Assembly (NCBI RefSeq): GCF_001425175.1
Contig: NZ_LMDV01000015.1
Coordinates: 126,748 to 190,747 of the forward strand
Source of the DNA: Nocardioides sp. Root1257
Lineage (GTDB): Bacteria; Actinomycetota; Actinomycetes; Propionibacteriales; Nocardioidaceae
Length of the DNA: 64,000 nt
Reading direction: 5' to 3'
Below are positions 36,944 to 45,435 of the stretch, in pieces; position 1 is the stretch's first letter, and each line of letters starts with the position of its first letter. The position numbers and the translations under genes are program-made. The notes beneath the pieces are model-generated. The model made no database searches. It worked only from the letters and a program-made list of their open reading frames with translations, and was not told the DNA's origin.

Positions 36944-37409
36944 CTTGTCTGCAGGCGAGTAGGGGCTGGCCGGCCGCTCCGGTGAGCGCCGGCCGACCCC
37001 ATGCCGGCCGACCCCATGCCGGTCGGCTCTTTCGGTGCCGGGATCCAAGGCCCAGTCGGGCTCTGGTGCAACACGCCAAGAAACGGGGGTGTGCCGTGCA
37101 TCACCAGCAAGCTCGCCGGAGCTGGGTCGAACATCCGTAGACCGCAACCGGAGCGCATGGCAGTCTCCTGGCTGCGGCGACGCCCGGATCACGCAGGCCA
37201 AAATGAGAGCCAAACGATCAAGCGCGGTCAGCCGCGATGAGAGCGACGACCCGGGCGCCTGATCCAAGCCTCGACGGGCCATGGCCTGAGGTCAATGAAC
37301 AAGCAGCCACGATGAGTCCGCTGGTCTGGTGTCGACAACCCGACGACGCGGGGACACTAGATGGTCCGCATCCGCCACGGCCCCGCGCGGTCAGCAGTGC
37401 GAACTGCAG
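36944..37409. other. Gene-poor stretch with GC-rich hairpin and tandem repeat
   Basis: About 470 bases without a recognisable gene. It holds a hairpin (GGCCGGCCGCTC at 36968-36979 pairing with 36984-36994, one bulged base) and the tandem repeat at 36988-37024. Short open frames here resemble nothing known. Beside a truncated regulator, this looks like a scar of past rearrangement. Confidence 0.4.
36988..37024. repeat. 15-bp tandem repeat, about 2.5 copies
   Basis: The unit GCCGGCCGACCCCAT occurs at 36988-37002 and 37003-37017 exactly, followed by a partial copy. It overlaps the right arm of the GC-rich hairpin after the regulator relic. Confidence 0.8.
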
Positions 37410-39251
37410 CTACGAGACCTCAAGGCCAGTCAACTTCCCGTGCGCCCGGTACTCCTCAAGCATTCCGAAGTAGATCAGGGGGTCTGCAAACCTACCTCCG
37501 GAGAACAGTTCCTCGTTCTTGGTAGCGCGCCCCTCGTTGTTGAAGTACCCGGGCGTGCACTCTGCGTGGAACTGGATCAGATCGCGGTTGACGTGCTCGC
37601 CGAGGACGGAGATGTAGTCGTCGACCGCATCAACCGTGGGTACCACAACACTGCCCCCGTGGCTCTGTAAGGCACCGATGACGTGGGAGAGCTGGAGCGC
37701 TTGCTCCTCAATCGTGTGCGTCGCGTTCACCGCTGCTCCCGTCTGCTGGTTGTTGCCGACGAAGAAGCAGTTCGGGAAGTCGTCGGTCATCAGTCCGAAC
37801 CACGTTCGAACCTGGGGCGTCCAGTGCTGACTGAGGGATCGCCCGGAAGCCCCAACGGGATCGAAGCCGAGGAGTTCGGTGTAGCTGATGGCTGCCTCGA
37901 ATCCCGTAGCGAAAATGACGGTGTCAACCTTGTACTCGATGTCGCCGACCAGCACGCCGCTCGGCGTGAACCCATCGACCCCCCTGCCATGCGTGTCAAC
38001 GAGCCTGACATTCGGGCGCGCGAAGGCGGGGATGTAGTCGTCATGCCAGCCAGGACGCTTGCACATCCAGCGATACCAAGGTTTCAGCGCGCTGGCCGTT
38101 TCCGGGTCAGGTACGAACTGGTCGATCCGGTCTCGGACGTGGTTCATCAAACGGTAGTCCAGCAGTCGTCGGGCAGCGTCGAACTCCTCGTCCGTCACGG
38201 TGCGCCCAACGCTCGACTCGAGCATGTTTCGCTTCAGCTGGATCTGTTTGTTGAAGTCGGTCCACCCGTCGCCGACCTCGTCGACATCTGGCATTGAGCC
38301 CGTGATGTGGCGCTGGAAGTTGACCCGCCGTCGCCGCTGCCAACCTGGCTGCTGATCCTGGACCCAGTCCGGCGGCGTCGGGCAGTTCCCTCGTGGACCG
38401 ACCGCAGAGGGAGTGCGTTGGAAGACGAGCAGCTCTTCGGCGTACGTAGCCAGGGGCGGTACGATTTGCAGTGCCGTCGCGCCAGTGCCGATCACTCCGA
38501 CGCGCCTTTCTACCAGCCCTGTTAGGCCTGCCCCTTCAGCGTTTCCACCGGTGTGCTCGTAGTCCCACCTGCACGAGTGGAAGATGTGTCCGCCGAAGTC
38601 GCCGATTCCGTTGATCCTGGGCAGCTTAGGCAGACTCTGTCTTCCGGCGGCGATCACCAGGTAGTTGCAGCTGAGATGGTCGCCGCGATCCGTGGTCAAC
38701 GTCCAGCGAGCGCTGGCCGTTGACCACACAGCGGACTGGACCGTGGTCTGGAAACAAGCTCGGTCGTACAGGCCGTACCTCCGACCGATCGACTGGCTGT
38801 ACGCGAACAGCTCGTCGGCGTAGGCATACCGGTGCTTAGGTGAGTAGCCCATCTCTTCGAGCATTGGCATGTAGATGTGCGCCTCAATGTCGCACATCGC
38901 GCCCGGGTACCGGTTCCAATACCAGGTGCCGCCGAAGTCCCCGGCCGACTCGATGATCCGTACATCGTCGAATCCAGCGCCGCGGAGTCGGGCCGCCGTC
39001 ACCAGGCCGCCGAACCCGCCTCCGATGATAATCGTGCTGCTGTGGCCGGTGATCGGCTCCCTGTCGATCGGGTCGGTGATCCACGGATCTTCACCGAAGT
39101 GCGCGAACGCTCCAGCGGCGCCTGTGTACTGGGCTGAGCCCTCAGATCGCACTCGGAGACGCCGCTCCTGTTCGTAGCGGCAGTAGAGCTCGTCTGGGTT
39201 GAAGTCCAGATCGCCGCCTAGCAGGATCCTTGCGACTGCGGGGTCGAGCAT
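37410..39251 (-). CDS. Baeyer-Villiger monooxygenase, 4-hydroxyacetophenone-monooxygenase type
   Basis: This is a 613-residue flavoprotein. An N-terminal extension of ~70 residues (MLDPAVARILLGGDLDFNPDEL) precedes the FAD-binding GGGFGG (77-82), as in HAPMO-type enzymes. The type I Baeyer-Villiger fingerprint FxGxxxHxxxWD is exact: FGGHIFHSCRWD at residues 219-230. The NADPH-binding motif is VIGTGATALQ (~253-262). M 39251 has AGAAAGG upstream. It inserts oxygen next to a ketone, giving an ester or lactone, which fits the many hydrolases around it. It lies downstream of the ATPase gene on the same strand. Confidence 0.9.
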   Translation of the reverse strand: MLDPAVARILLGGDLDFNPDELYCRYEQERRLRVRSEGSAQYTGAAGAFAHFGEDPWITDPIDREPITGHSSTIIIGGGFGGLVTAARLRGAGFDDVRIIESAGDFGGTWYWNRYPGAMCDIEAHIYMPMLEEMGYSPKHRYAYADELFAYSQSIGRRYGLYDRACFQTTVQSAVWSTASARWTLTTDRGDHLSCNYLVIAAGRQSLPKLPRINGIGDFGGHIFHSCRWDYEHTGGNAEGAGLTGLVERRVGVIGTGATALQIVPPLATYAEELLVFQRTPSAVGPRGNCPTPPDWVQDQQPGWQRRRRVNFQRHITGSMPDVDEVGDGWTDFNKQIQLKRNMLESSVGRTVTDEEFDAARRLLDYRLMNHVRDRIDQFVPDPETASALKPWYRWMCKRPGWHDDYIPAFARPNVRLVDTHGRGVDGFTPSGVLVGDIEYKVDTVIFATGFEAAISYTELLGFDPVGASGRSLSQHWTPQVRTWFGLMTDDFPNCFFVGNNQQTGAAVNATHTIEEQALQLSHVIGALQSHGGSVVVPTVDAVDDYISVLGEHVNRDLIQFHAECTPGYFNNEGRATKNEELFSGGRFADPLIYFGMLEEYRAHGKLTGLEVS

Positions 39252-39328
39252 GATGGCCTTTCTGCACGCCGAGTCGGGACGACGTGGCGGACGGCATCGG
39301 TAAGAGCCCTGACGCGCTGATGTGCGGG

Positions 39329-40867
39329 TCAAGCGGTGTAGATCAGCTCGTTGAGATGCTGTGCGTTGGCGTCTTCGCCGGCGACGGTCGCCACGATGCG
39401 CCCTTCCTGCAGGACGACGGCGCGATCGACAACCTGAGCGAGCTCCTCGAGGTCTGAGGTCACCATGATGGCGGCGCCGCCTGCGTCCGTGACCGCCCTG
39501 ACCGCTGCGTAGATGTCGGCGCGAGACCCGACATCAACGCCCTGCGTAGGCTCGTCCAAAAGCAGGAGGATGGGTTCGCGCCGCAGCCAGCGTGCAAGGA
39601 TTGCCTTCTGCTGATTGCCGCCCGACAGCGCGCTCATCGCAACGGATCCGTTCGGGGCCTTCACGCGGAACGAGGAGCGTAGTTCGTCCGCGCGCTTCTT
39701 CATCGCGCGGCGCCTGAACCAGCCGCTCCAGTAGGAGGCAAGGACGCTAACGTTCATGTTGTCGTCCAGAGTCAGGTCCGCGAACGAGCCACCGCTGACG
39801 CGGTCCTCTGGAATCATTACGACGCCGGCGGCAATAGCCTGCGAGTTCCGACGGAACGAGACGGGTCGCCCTCGCAGGGTCATCGTCCCTGAGCGGTGTG
39901 GGAGATCCCCCCACATTGCACGAAGCAACTCAGTTCGCCCAGAGCCGAGCAAACCGGCCACACCTACAATCTCACCGGGGTAAACCATGAGATCTACGCC
40001 GCGGATCGGACCCGCCTCCAACCCCTGGATCGTCACGACAGGCTCGGCTCCTGTTGGCCTTGTCGTTGCACGCCGACTGGTGTCAACTGCTCGACCGACG
40101 ATGGACTCGATGAGTTCCGCCTCGGTCAGGAGCGAGGTTCGGTGCTCCGCGGTCACAGCGCCGTCGCGGAAGACGGTCACGCGATCAGTGACCGCCATGA
40201 CCTCATCGAGTCGGTGGCTCACGAAGACCACCGCGTGACCGCGCTCGGCCAGCCGACGGATCGCCTCCAGCAGGATCTTCACCTCGTGTGCCGGGAGGGC
40301 GGCCGTCGGCTCATCGAGGATCACCACGGCCTTCTCGCCCTCGACGTCCTGAAGTGCTCGTGCGATCGCGATCTGCGTACGAGTGGCGACCGGCAGATGG
40401 GTGAGGAGCGTGTTCGGATCGACGTTGATGTCGAAACGCTCCATCTGCTGCACAGCACGTCGACGGGCCTCCCGCCACTGAACTCTGCCGAACCTCGACG
40501 GATACTCCGAGCCGAGCATCATGTTCTCGATGACACTGAGCTCGGGGAACACCGCTAGGTCTTGGTGGACAACCCGCAGCCCGAGTTGGCGAACGACATC
40601 GTGCTTGATCTGGCTAACGTCAAGGGTCTCTCCGCCGATCTGGACGGTGCCTTCATCGCCGTCTACTACACCGCACAGCACCTTAATGAGTGTGGATTTG
40701 CCGGAGCCGTTTCCTCCGACGAGTGCGTGCACTTCACCGTGCCGAACTTCCATGTCCACGCCTTTCAAGGCACGGACTCCGGGGTACGTCTTGTACACGC
40801 CCTGCACTGACAGTGCGACCGACTGTTCCGACTCGTCGGCGGTTCTGACGGCATTGTCCGTGGTCAT
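39329..40867 (-). CDS. Sugar-type ABC transporter ATP-binding protein (two ABC domains)
   Basis: This is a 512-residue RbsA/XylG-like tandem ATPase. The first domain has Walker A GGNGSGKST, Walker B VVILDEPTAALP and a degenerate signature. The second has GLLGSGRTELL, LSGGNQQK and LLLDEPTQGVD. The start at 40867 has AAGGA six bases upstream; the open frame extends further, but operator copy 5 lies there. It probably drives the permease at 34.5 kb, and it leads an operon with the Baeyer-Villiger gene, linking uptake with oxidation. Confidence 0.88.
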   Translation of the reverse strand: MTTDNAVRTADESEQSVALSVQGVYKTYPGVRALKGVDMEVRHGEVHALVGGNGSGKSTLIKVLCGVVDGDEGTVQIGGETLDVSQIKHDVVRQLGLRVVHQDLAVFPELSVIENMMLGSEYPSRFGRVQWREARRRAVQQMERFDINVDPNTLLTHLPVATRTQIAIARALQDVEGEKAVVILDEPTAALPAHEVKILLEAIRRLAERGHAVVFVSHRLDEVMAVTDRVTVFRDGAVTAEHRTSLLTEAELIESIVGRAVDTSRRATTRPTGAEPVVTIQGLEAGPIRGVDLMVYPGEIVGVAGLLGSGRTELLRAMWGDLPHRSGTMTLRGRPVSFRRNSQAIAAGVVMIPEDRVSGGSFADLTLDDNMNVSVLASYWSGWFRRRAMKKRADELRSSFRVKAPNGSVAMSALSGGNQQKAILARWLRREPILLLLDEPTQGVDVGSRADIYAAVRAVTDAGGAAIMVTSDLEELAQVVDRAVVLQEGRIVATVAGEDANAQHLNELIYTA

Positions 40868-40900
40868 CGGCATTCCTTCATGCGACGTAAAACTTGCATC

Positions 40901-40932
40901 TGGACTGGAATCTATAATTGGACAGTAATCTA
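40901..40932. promoter_or_regulatory. Tandem palindromic operator unit, copy 5
   Basis: TGGACTGGAATCTA at 40901 (13/14) and TGGACAGTAATCTA at 40919 (12/14), 18 apart. It ends 34 bases from the ATPase start and 42 bases from the stop of the preceding CMD gene. Confidence 0.7.
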
Positions 40933-40973
40933 TGTCGCCGGTCACATCTCGTCAACCAACCGACCCGACGACG

Positions 40974-41306
40974 CTAGGCCTCCGGGATCTCCTTCAGGTG
41001 GGTCATCGCCGTGAATGCTGCAGGCCATCCCGCGTAGAACGCCAGGTGAGTGATGACGTGAGCGAGTTCCTCCTTGGTCACACCGTTCTCGATCGCACGC
41101 GTCAAGTGGTGGTCGATCTGGTCAGTGCGATAGAGCGACACGAGCGACGCGACCGTGATCAGGCTGCGTTCGCGGGGCGAGAGGGCTGGGTCGCCCCATG
41201 TGTCTGTGTAGAGGAGACCGTCAGTGATCGCGGCAAAGTTCGGCGCCACATCTCCCAGTCGTCGCGTCGCCTCACCAGTGGGTTGTGATGGCTTCTGCTC
41301 CGTCAT
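40974..41306 (-). CDS. Carboxymuconolactone decarboxylase-family protein
   Basis: This is a 110-residue CMD-like protein: LSPRERSLITVASLVSLYRTDQI and ENGVTKEELAHVITHLAFYAGWPAA. It is closely similar to the product at 22247-22585 and likewise lacks a CxxC. M 41306 is chosen with GGACGGAAG upstream. It is followed, on the same strand, by operator copy 5 and the ATPase gene. Confidence 0.85.
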   Translation of the reverse strand: MTEQKPSQPTGEATRRLGDVAPNFAAITDGLLYTDTWGDPALSPRERSLITVASLVSLYRTDQIDHHLTRAIENGVTKEELAHVITHLAFYAGWPAAFTAMTHLKEIPEA

Positions 41307-41684
41307 GCTTCCGTCCTGTCTGTTCGATGGGCGCACTGGTGACGCCACGATTGGTTAGGTTGGGTTGTGGGCCGTTGGCTTGGTAAGCCCGGTCCCAAGA
41401 TCGACGTCATGCGAGCAATGGGAGTACTGCTGAACACGGCGGGGAAGGCCGAATCCCGTTCTTGAACGTCGGTCAGACCTATGGCCGAGAACCGTTCGCG
41501 AGGATGGTCCACGAGGGTCGTGACGGCAGGCGTTGGGTTGCGGACGCCTCGGCGTAATCCGGGTCGTTCCACGGGGAGCGCCGAAGACTTAGGGCTCTAG
41601 TCCGAGACGTCGCGAAGCTCGGTGGCGAACGAGAGTCTTCTGGTCGCGACGGCATCGCGTGCCGCTCCCAAGTGGAGGTCGGCG
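41307..41684. other. Gene-poor stretch between CMD and dehydrogenase genes
   Basis: About 380 bases without an intact gene. Minus-strand fragments faintly resemble the C-terminal part of a CaiB/BaiF CoA-transferase (see the 41390-41575 entry). Nothing else was recognised. Confidence 0.4.
41390..41575 (-). pseudogene. Possible decayed remnant of a CaiB/BaiF CoA-transferase C-terminus
   Basis: Reading leftwards, one frame gives NDPDYAEASATQRLPSRP (from about 41568), like the NDPRYA-type segment of CoA-transferases. A shifted frame then gives FPAVFSSTPIAR (from about 41446), like their C-terminal SPVRFSETP-type segment. The order is right but the spacing (122 bases) is about half the normal distance, and frames differ. 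This is a weak match by eye and may be chance. Confidence 0.22.
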
Positions 41685-42575
41685 TCATGCCCTGCCTTCC
41701 GGAGTAATACCGGTAGCCGCAACCTTCCAGTCGTCGAACGTGGCATCGCCAAGGGACGCCATGATCTCTGCGATCCCGGCCAGGCCGACGTACGCGCCCG
41801 GGGTCGCACCCGCCAGTTCAATCGCCAAGCCGACGTCCTTGCGCACAATGGCCAACGTCGCGTCGTACGCCTCTCGCGACTGCGTCCATCCGCGCAGGTA
41901 GGACTGTGCCGTACCGCGACCGTCCGACAGAAAGTTCCGCCCAGTGCTGACTTCCAGCACGTCGGTTACGTCGTCGAGGTCAAGACCGCACTCAAGGGCA
42001 AGTCGATAGGCCTCGCCAGTGATCACGAGGTTGGCAGCGCAGACCATGTTGTTGACCAGCTTGAGTGTCTGGGCGTTCCCGACCGCCCCACACTCAAAGA
42101 CTGCGCCCAAGGCGGACAGCGCCGGCCGTGCTTCTTCGATGTCGGTTTCGGTGCCGGCGACCAGCACCGAGAGTGTGCCATCCGCCGCCCGTGGTGGGCC
42201 GCCACTGACGGGCGCGTCGATGATGCGGATACCTGTAGTCAAGGCTGCGTCCGCGAACTCCTTGACGACCTCGGGCGAGATGGTGCTCATCACTGCGACC
42301 AATGGCCGAGTCCCGGACGGGACGCTGTGGACGATCCCTGACTCGTCGTACAGCGCGGCCCGGGCCTGAGCCGGCGTAGCCACCAAGAGCAGGATCAGGT
42401 CGGCGCTGCCGCACTCTGCAGGTTTGGTGGTGGTTCCGTTGCCTACCGCCCGAAAAGGCTCCAGTGCACGCGGATTCGCATCACACACCGTCACAGTGAA
42501 GCCAACTTCGGAGAGTCGGCGAGCAATCGGCGCCCCCATGGCGCCCGCTCCGACGACGGCTACTGACTTGATCAC
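41685..42575 (-). CDS. 3-hydroxyisobutyrate dehydrogenase-family oxidoreductase
   Basis: This is a 296-residue beta-hydroxyacid dehydrogenase: N-terminal GAGAMGAPIARRL, the substrate-binding DAPVSGGPPRAADGTLSV, and the catalytic lysine region TLKLVNNMV. It would oxidise a 3-hydroxy acid (or reduce the semialdehyde) with NAD(P). It follows the second cysteine-rich binding-protein gene on the same strand, after a strong hairpin. Confidence 0.87.
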   Translation of the reverse strand: MIKSVAVVGAGAMGAPIARRLSEVGFTVTVCDANPRALEPFRAVGNGTTTKPAECGSADLILLLVATPAQARAALYDESGIVHSVPSGTRPLVAVMSTISPEVVKEFADAALTTGIRIIDAPVSGGPPRAADGTLSVLVAGTETDIEEARPALSALGAVFECGAVGNAQTLKLVNNMVCAANLVITGEAYRLALECGLDLDDVTDVLEVSTGRNFLSDGRGTAQSYLRGWTQSREAYDATLAIVRKDVGLAIELAGATPGAYVGLAGIAEIMASLGDATFDDWKVAATGITPEGRA

Positions 42576-42615
42576 ACGGTTCCTTCGAATCGTCGGGAGC
42601 GACTACGAAATCGGA

Positions 42616-42659
42616 TGCGGAGTACGTCGGCCAGGTCGAGTTAGCCGACGTACTCCGCA
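42616..42659 (-). terminator. Perfect 16-bp stem-loop after the second cysteine-rich binding-protein gene
   Basis: GCGGAGTACGTCGGC (42617-42631) pairs exactly with 42644-42658, plus one T-A pair outside, around a 12-base loop. It stands 50 bases after the binding-protein stop and 41 before the dehydrogenase start. There is no T-run, as is common for hairpin terminators in high-GC genomes. It could terminate, or protect the 3' end of, the binding-protein message. Confidence 0.65.
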
Positions 42660-42708
42660 GGTCAGGACCTCATGCGCCCAGTGGCGCGGAAGGTTCCGCG
42701 GGGGACCG

Positions 42709-43926
42709 TCAAGAGACGCCCCATGCCTTCAGGTAAGCCGAGCGGAAGTCGAACGACGTCGTAAACGATTCCCCGCTCTTGGCAGGCAGGTTCTCCTGGC
42801 TGTCGACCGTGGTGAACCCGATTCCCTCAGGGACCGTCGGCTGGTCATTGAACACGCGGTTCAGTTCGTCCACCGCGCCCCACGCCACCCAGCCGCTGTC
42901 ATACGCTGATCCGTCGCCTGTCCACTGACCGCCTCGAACGAGGTCGAGCGTCTCGGAGGTGCCGAGGCCGCCGACGGCGGTGACGCAGTCGCTGCCGTAC
43001 GGCGGGGCGCCGGTGCAAATCTTCTTGCCGGCGTCGCGGATTGCTTGGGATCCGCCCAACGATGCGGCCATGCCGTCGAAGGGCACATAGACCGCGGTGG
43101 CCTCGGGATGCTTGACCAGCGATGAGCGGAACGCGCTGGTCCACGGGCCGTTGGGAACGAAGTCTGCGGTGTTCCACTTGAGGGTGTCGACGACCTCGCA
43201 GCCCGAGCATTTCTTGATTTCGGCGAGGAAGCCGTCGTTGAGAAGTTGCTGCTGAGAGTTGGTCCCGGGGCTGTTGATGATCTTCGCCTGCCCCCCGGTC
43301 GCATTGATGAGGTACTGCGCGGAGTACTTGCCGAAGCCGCGCCAATAGTCGGTGGCGCTCTGCTCGGTCGCGTTGTACTTCATTTCGGCCGTGAACAGCG
43401 ACGGACCCCCCGCGTCCGAGCAGTCGATCGTGTCCATGCCGAGGACCGGAATGCCCGCGGCCTTTGCCTCCTCGAGCGGCTGCTGCACGTCGGAGCACGG
43501 GAACGCGTCTTCGACGATGGCGTCGGCCTTCGCGGCGATGGCTGTGCGAATCGCGTTTGCGTACGCGCCGGCCACGCCGAAGTTGCCGTCGATGAGGTGG
43601 AAGTCCCACCCCATGGCCTCCGACGCCTTCTGCCCCTCAACGGCCTTGGCGGCGCAGTTTGGGGCCTGCTGGCCGCACGAGATCCAATAGATGGACTTGC
43701 CTGCGACGGGCTTGGGGGCGTCGGCCGGCGGGGCTGATTCGTTGCCCTTGTAGAGCTCGGGAAGGGTTGAGATTCCGATGCTGGCAGCATCAAAGCCGCC
43801 CGATGAGCCGGAGCCCGTGCCCGATGAGCCCTGGGACGAATCCGACGAGCATCCAGCAACGGCTACAACGGCGACCAGCAGCAATGCCGCAGGGATACCC
43901 CGCCGGTGAAACGGCAGTCGAATCAT
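42709..43926 (-). CDS. Cysteine-rich Rbs-type ABC substrate-binding lipoprotein (second copy)
   Basis: This is a 405-residue lipoprotein (lipobox VAGC, Cys26). It is a clear paralogue of the product at 31733-32956, with the same eight cysteines: SCGQQAPNC, FPC, IDC, KCSGC and ICTGAPPYGSDC. M 43926 follows AAAGGAG. It starts with a Ser/Gly-rich linker after the lipid anchor. No permease or ATPase lies directly beside it, so it probably shares the permease at 34.5 kb and ATPase at 39.3 kb, giving that importer two binding proteins with different preference. Confidence 0.83.
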   Translation of the reverse strand: MIRLPFHRRGIPAALLLVAVVAVAGCSSDSSQGSSGTGSGSSGGFDAASIGISTLPELYKGNESAPPADAPKPVAGKSIYWISCGQQAPNCAAKAVEGQKASEAMGWDFHLIDGNFGVAGAYANAIRTAIAAKADAIVEDAFPCSDVQQPLEEAKAAGIPVLGMDTIDCSDAGGPSLFTAEMKYNATEQSATDYWRGFGKYSAQYLINATGGQAKIINSPGTNSQQQLLNDGFLAEIKKCSGCEVVDTLKWNTADFVPNGPWTSAFRSSLVKHPEATAVYVPFDGMAASLGGSQAIRDAGKKICTGAPPYGSDCVTAVGGLGTSETLDLVRGGQWTGDGSAYDSGWVAWGAVDELNRVFNDQPTVPEGIGFTTVDSQENLPAKSGESFTTSFDFRSAYLKAWGVS

Positions 43927-44000
43927 GTTGGTCTCCTTTAAATCGCCGGACCTGCCCGGCATCCTCCTGGCGTCGATCGCGAACTGCCCGAGGGTGCGAC

Positions 44001-44032
44001 TGAACCAGAGTCCAATATTGGACAGGAATCTA
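44001..44032. promoter_or_regulatory. Tandem palindromic operator unit, copy 6
   Basis: TGAACCAGAGTCCA at 44001 (12/14) and TGGACAGGAATCTA at 44019 (12/14), 18 apart, 75 bases before the binding-protein start on the minus strand. Confidence 0.68.
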
Positions 44033-44198
44033 AGGTGAGCGGTGTCAATGGTCAAGGTGGCTGGATGGTTTCGGGTGCGACCGTTACCCGACTGTGTCCG
44101 TCCTTGGGCCGTTCCTGCGTTGCGTCGGGCGGGCACCCGGAGACAGCTCGCCGGAACGCAGGAGCGTTGCGGCGGCCGTCCGGGGCCATTTTGTGCGA

Positions 44199-45389
44199 TC
44201 AGCCTTGTAGGTCGTCGATGCATCGGTAGGCGATATCGAAGTACTCGGCGACGACGTCGGACCCGATGGTGCCTGCCTGCATCTGATTCATTACGTACGA
44301 GAAGGTGATCTGGCGATCAAGGTCTACTGTCAGCATCGAGCCACCCCATCCGCCCCAAAAGAACGTCTTCCCTTCGCGAACAAAGGGCACGCCGGCACAC
44401 GGCAACGCGTACCCGATGCCCCACCGGAGAGGGATGTTGAGAAACATATCGATGCCGTCGGCTTGGGTCTCAAAGATCCGATCGATGGTCTCAGCGGACA
44501 GGAATCGGAGGCCCTCCGGGGACTCGCCCAGCGTGATACTTCGGAAGATGTCAGTCAGTGCTTTGGCGTTGGTGTGCCCATTCGACGCGCCGATCTGCGC
44601 TCGACGCCACGGAGCCGAGTTGGCTCGATCGATGTCCGCCATGGAGCCGGCGAGCGTCTTCGCCGCCACCTGAGATCGCAAATCGGTGGCATCTCCACTG
44701 ACGTCGTCGGGAAGGGAGTCCGACATGTCGAGCGCTACCGGTGGGTAGATGGTGGCTACCCGGGAGAACTCGGCCTCGTCGAGGCCCAGGTGGTAATCGG
44801 CGTCCGCCGGCCCGGCAATCTCGTCCGCGATGAATTGCCCAAGCGTCTTCCCGGTGACTCGCCGGACGATCTCGCCGGTGAGGTGGCCGTAATTGCTGGC
44901 GTGGTACGCCGATGCGGTTCCGGGCGCCCACCACGGCGCTTGCCTAGCGAGGCGCGCTGCAGACGCGATGTGGTCGTACGGCTCCTCGTAGTGGAACGGG
45001 GTTTCCCAAGCAGACACGCCGGACGTATGGCCCAATACGTTGCGGACGAGGACGCCCTGTTTGCCTGCGGCTGAGAACTCGGGCCAATACCTCGCCACCG
45101 GCGCGTCGAGGTCGACCAGGTCCCGGTCCACTAGCATCAGTACGGCCAGGCTGGACAGCGTCTTGCTGGTAGACCAGACGTTGACCAAAGTGTCGCGGGT
45201 CCACTTGGCGGATCGCTCTCGGTCGCGCCAGCCGCCCCAGACGTCCGCTACGGACTGGCCGGCTACGTCGATGCTCAGCGATAGCCCGAGCTCGGTGCCG
45301 GACGCGAGGTTCGACTCGAGTGCGGCACGCAGTTTGTCCAGGCCCGGATGCCATTCGCCTTGGAGTTGAGGCTTGGGCGAGGAGTTCAT
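44199..45389 (-). CDS. Beta-lactamase-fold serine hydrolase (EstB-like esterase), cytoplasmic
   Basis: This is a 396-residue class C beta-lactamase-fold protein from a different subgroup than the three paralogues at 10.8, 29.3 and 33.1 kb. The nucleophile motif is STSK (NVWSTSKTL), and YHASNYGHLTGEIV carries the tyrosine. HTSGVSAWE and FFWGGWGGSM are typical of EstB/LovD-like esterases or acyltransferases. M 45389 has AAGGA upstream. It is downstream of an alpha/beta-hydrolase gene in the same unit. Confidence 0.84.
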   Translation of the reverse strand: MNSSPKPQLQGEWHPGLDKLRAALESNLASGTELGLSLSIDVAGQSVADVWGGWRDRERSAKWTRDTLVNVWSTSKTLSSLAVLMLVDRDLVDLDAPVARYWPEFSAAGKQGVLVRNVLGHTSGVSAWETPFHYEEPYDHIASAARLARQAPWWAPGTASAYHASNYGHLTGEIVRRVTGKTLGQFIADEIAGPADADYHLGLDEAEFSRVATIYPPVALDMSDSLPDDVSGDATDLRSQVAAKTLAGSMADIDRANSAPWRRAQIGASNGHTNAKALTDIFRSITLGESPEGLRFLSAETIDRIFETQADGIDMFLNIPLRWGIGYALPCAGVPFVREGKTFFWGGWGGSMLTVDLDRQITFSYVMNQMQAGTIGSDVVAEYFDIAYRCIDDLQG

Positions 45390-45435
45390 AGTGGGTCCTT
45401 TCCTGGCGGACGATTGACGTTTGTGGCCGGGAGGG

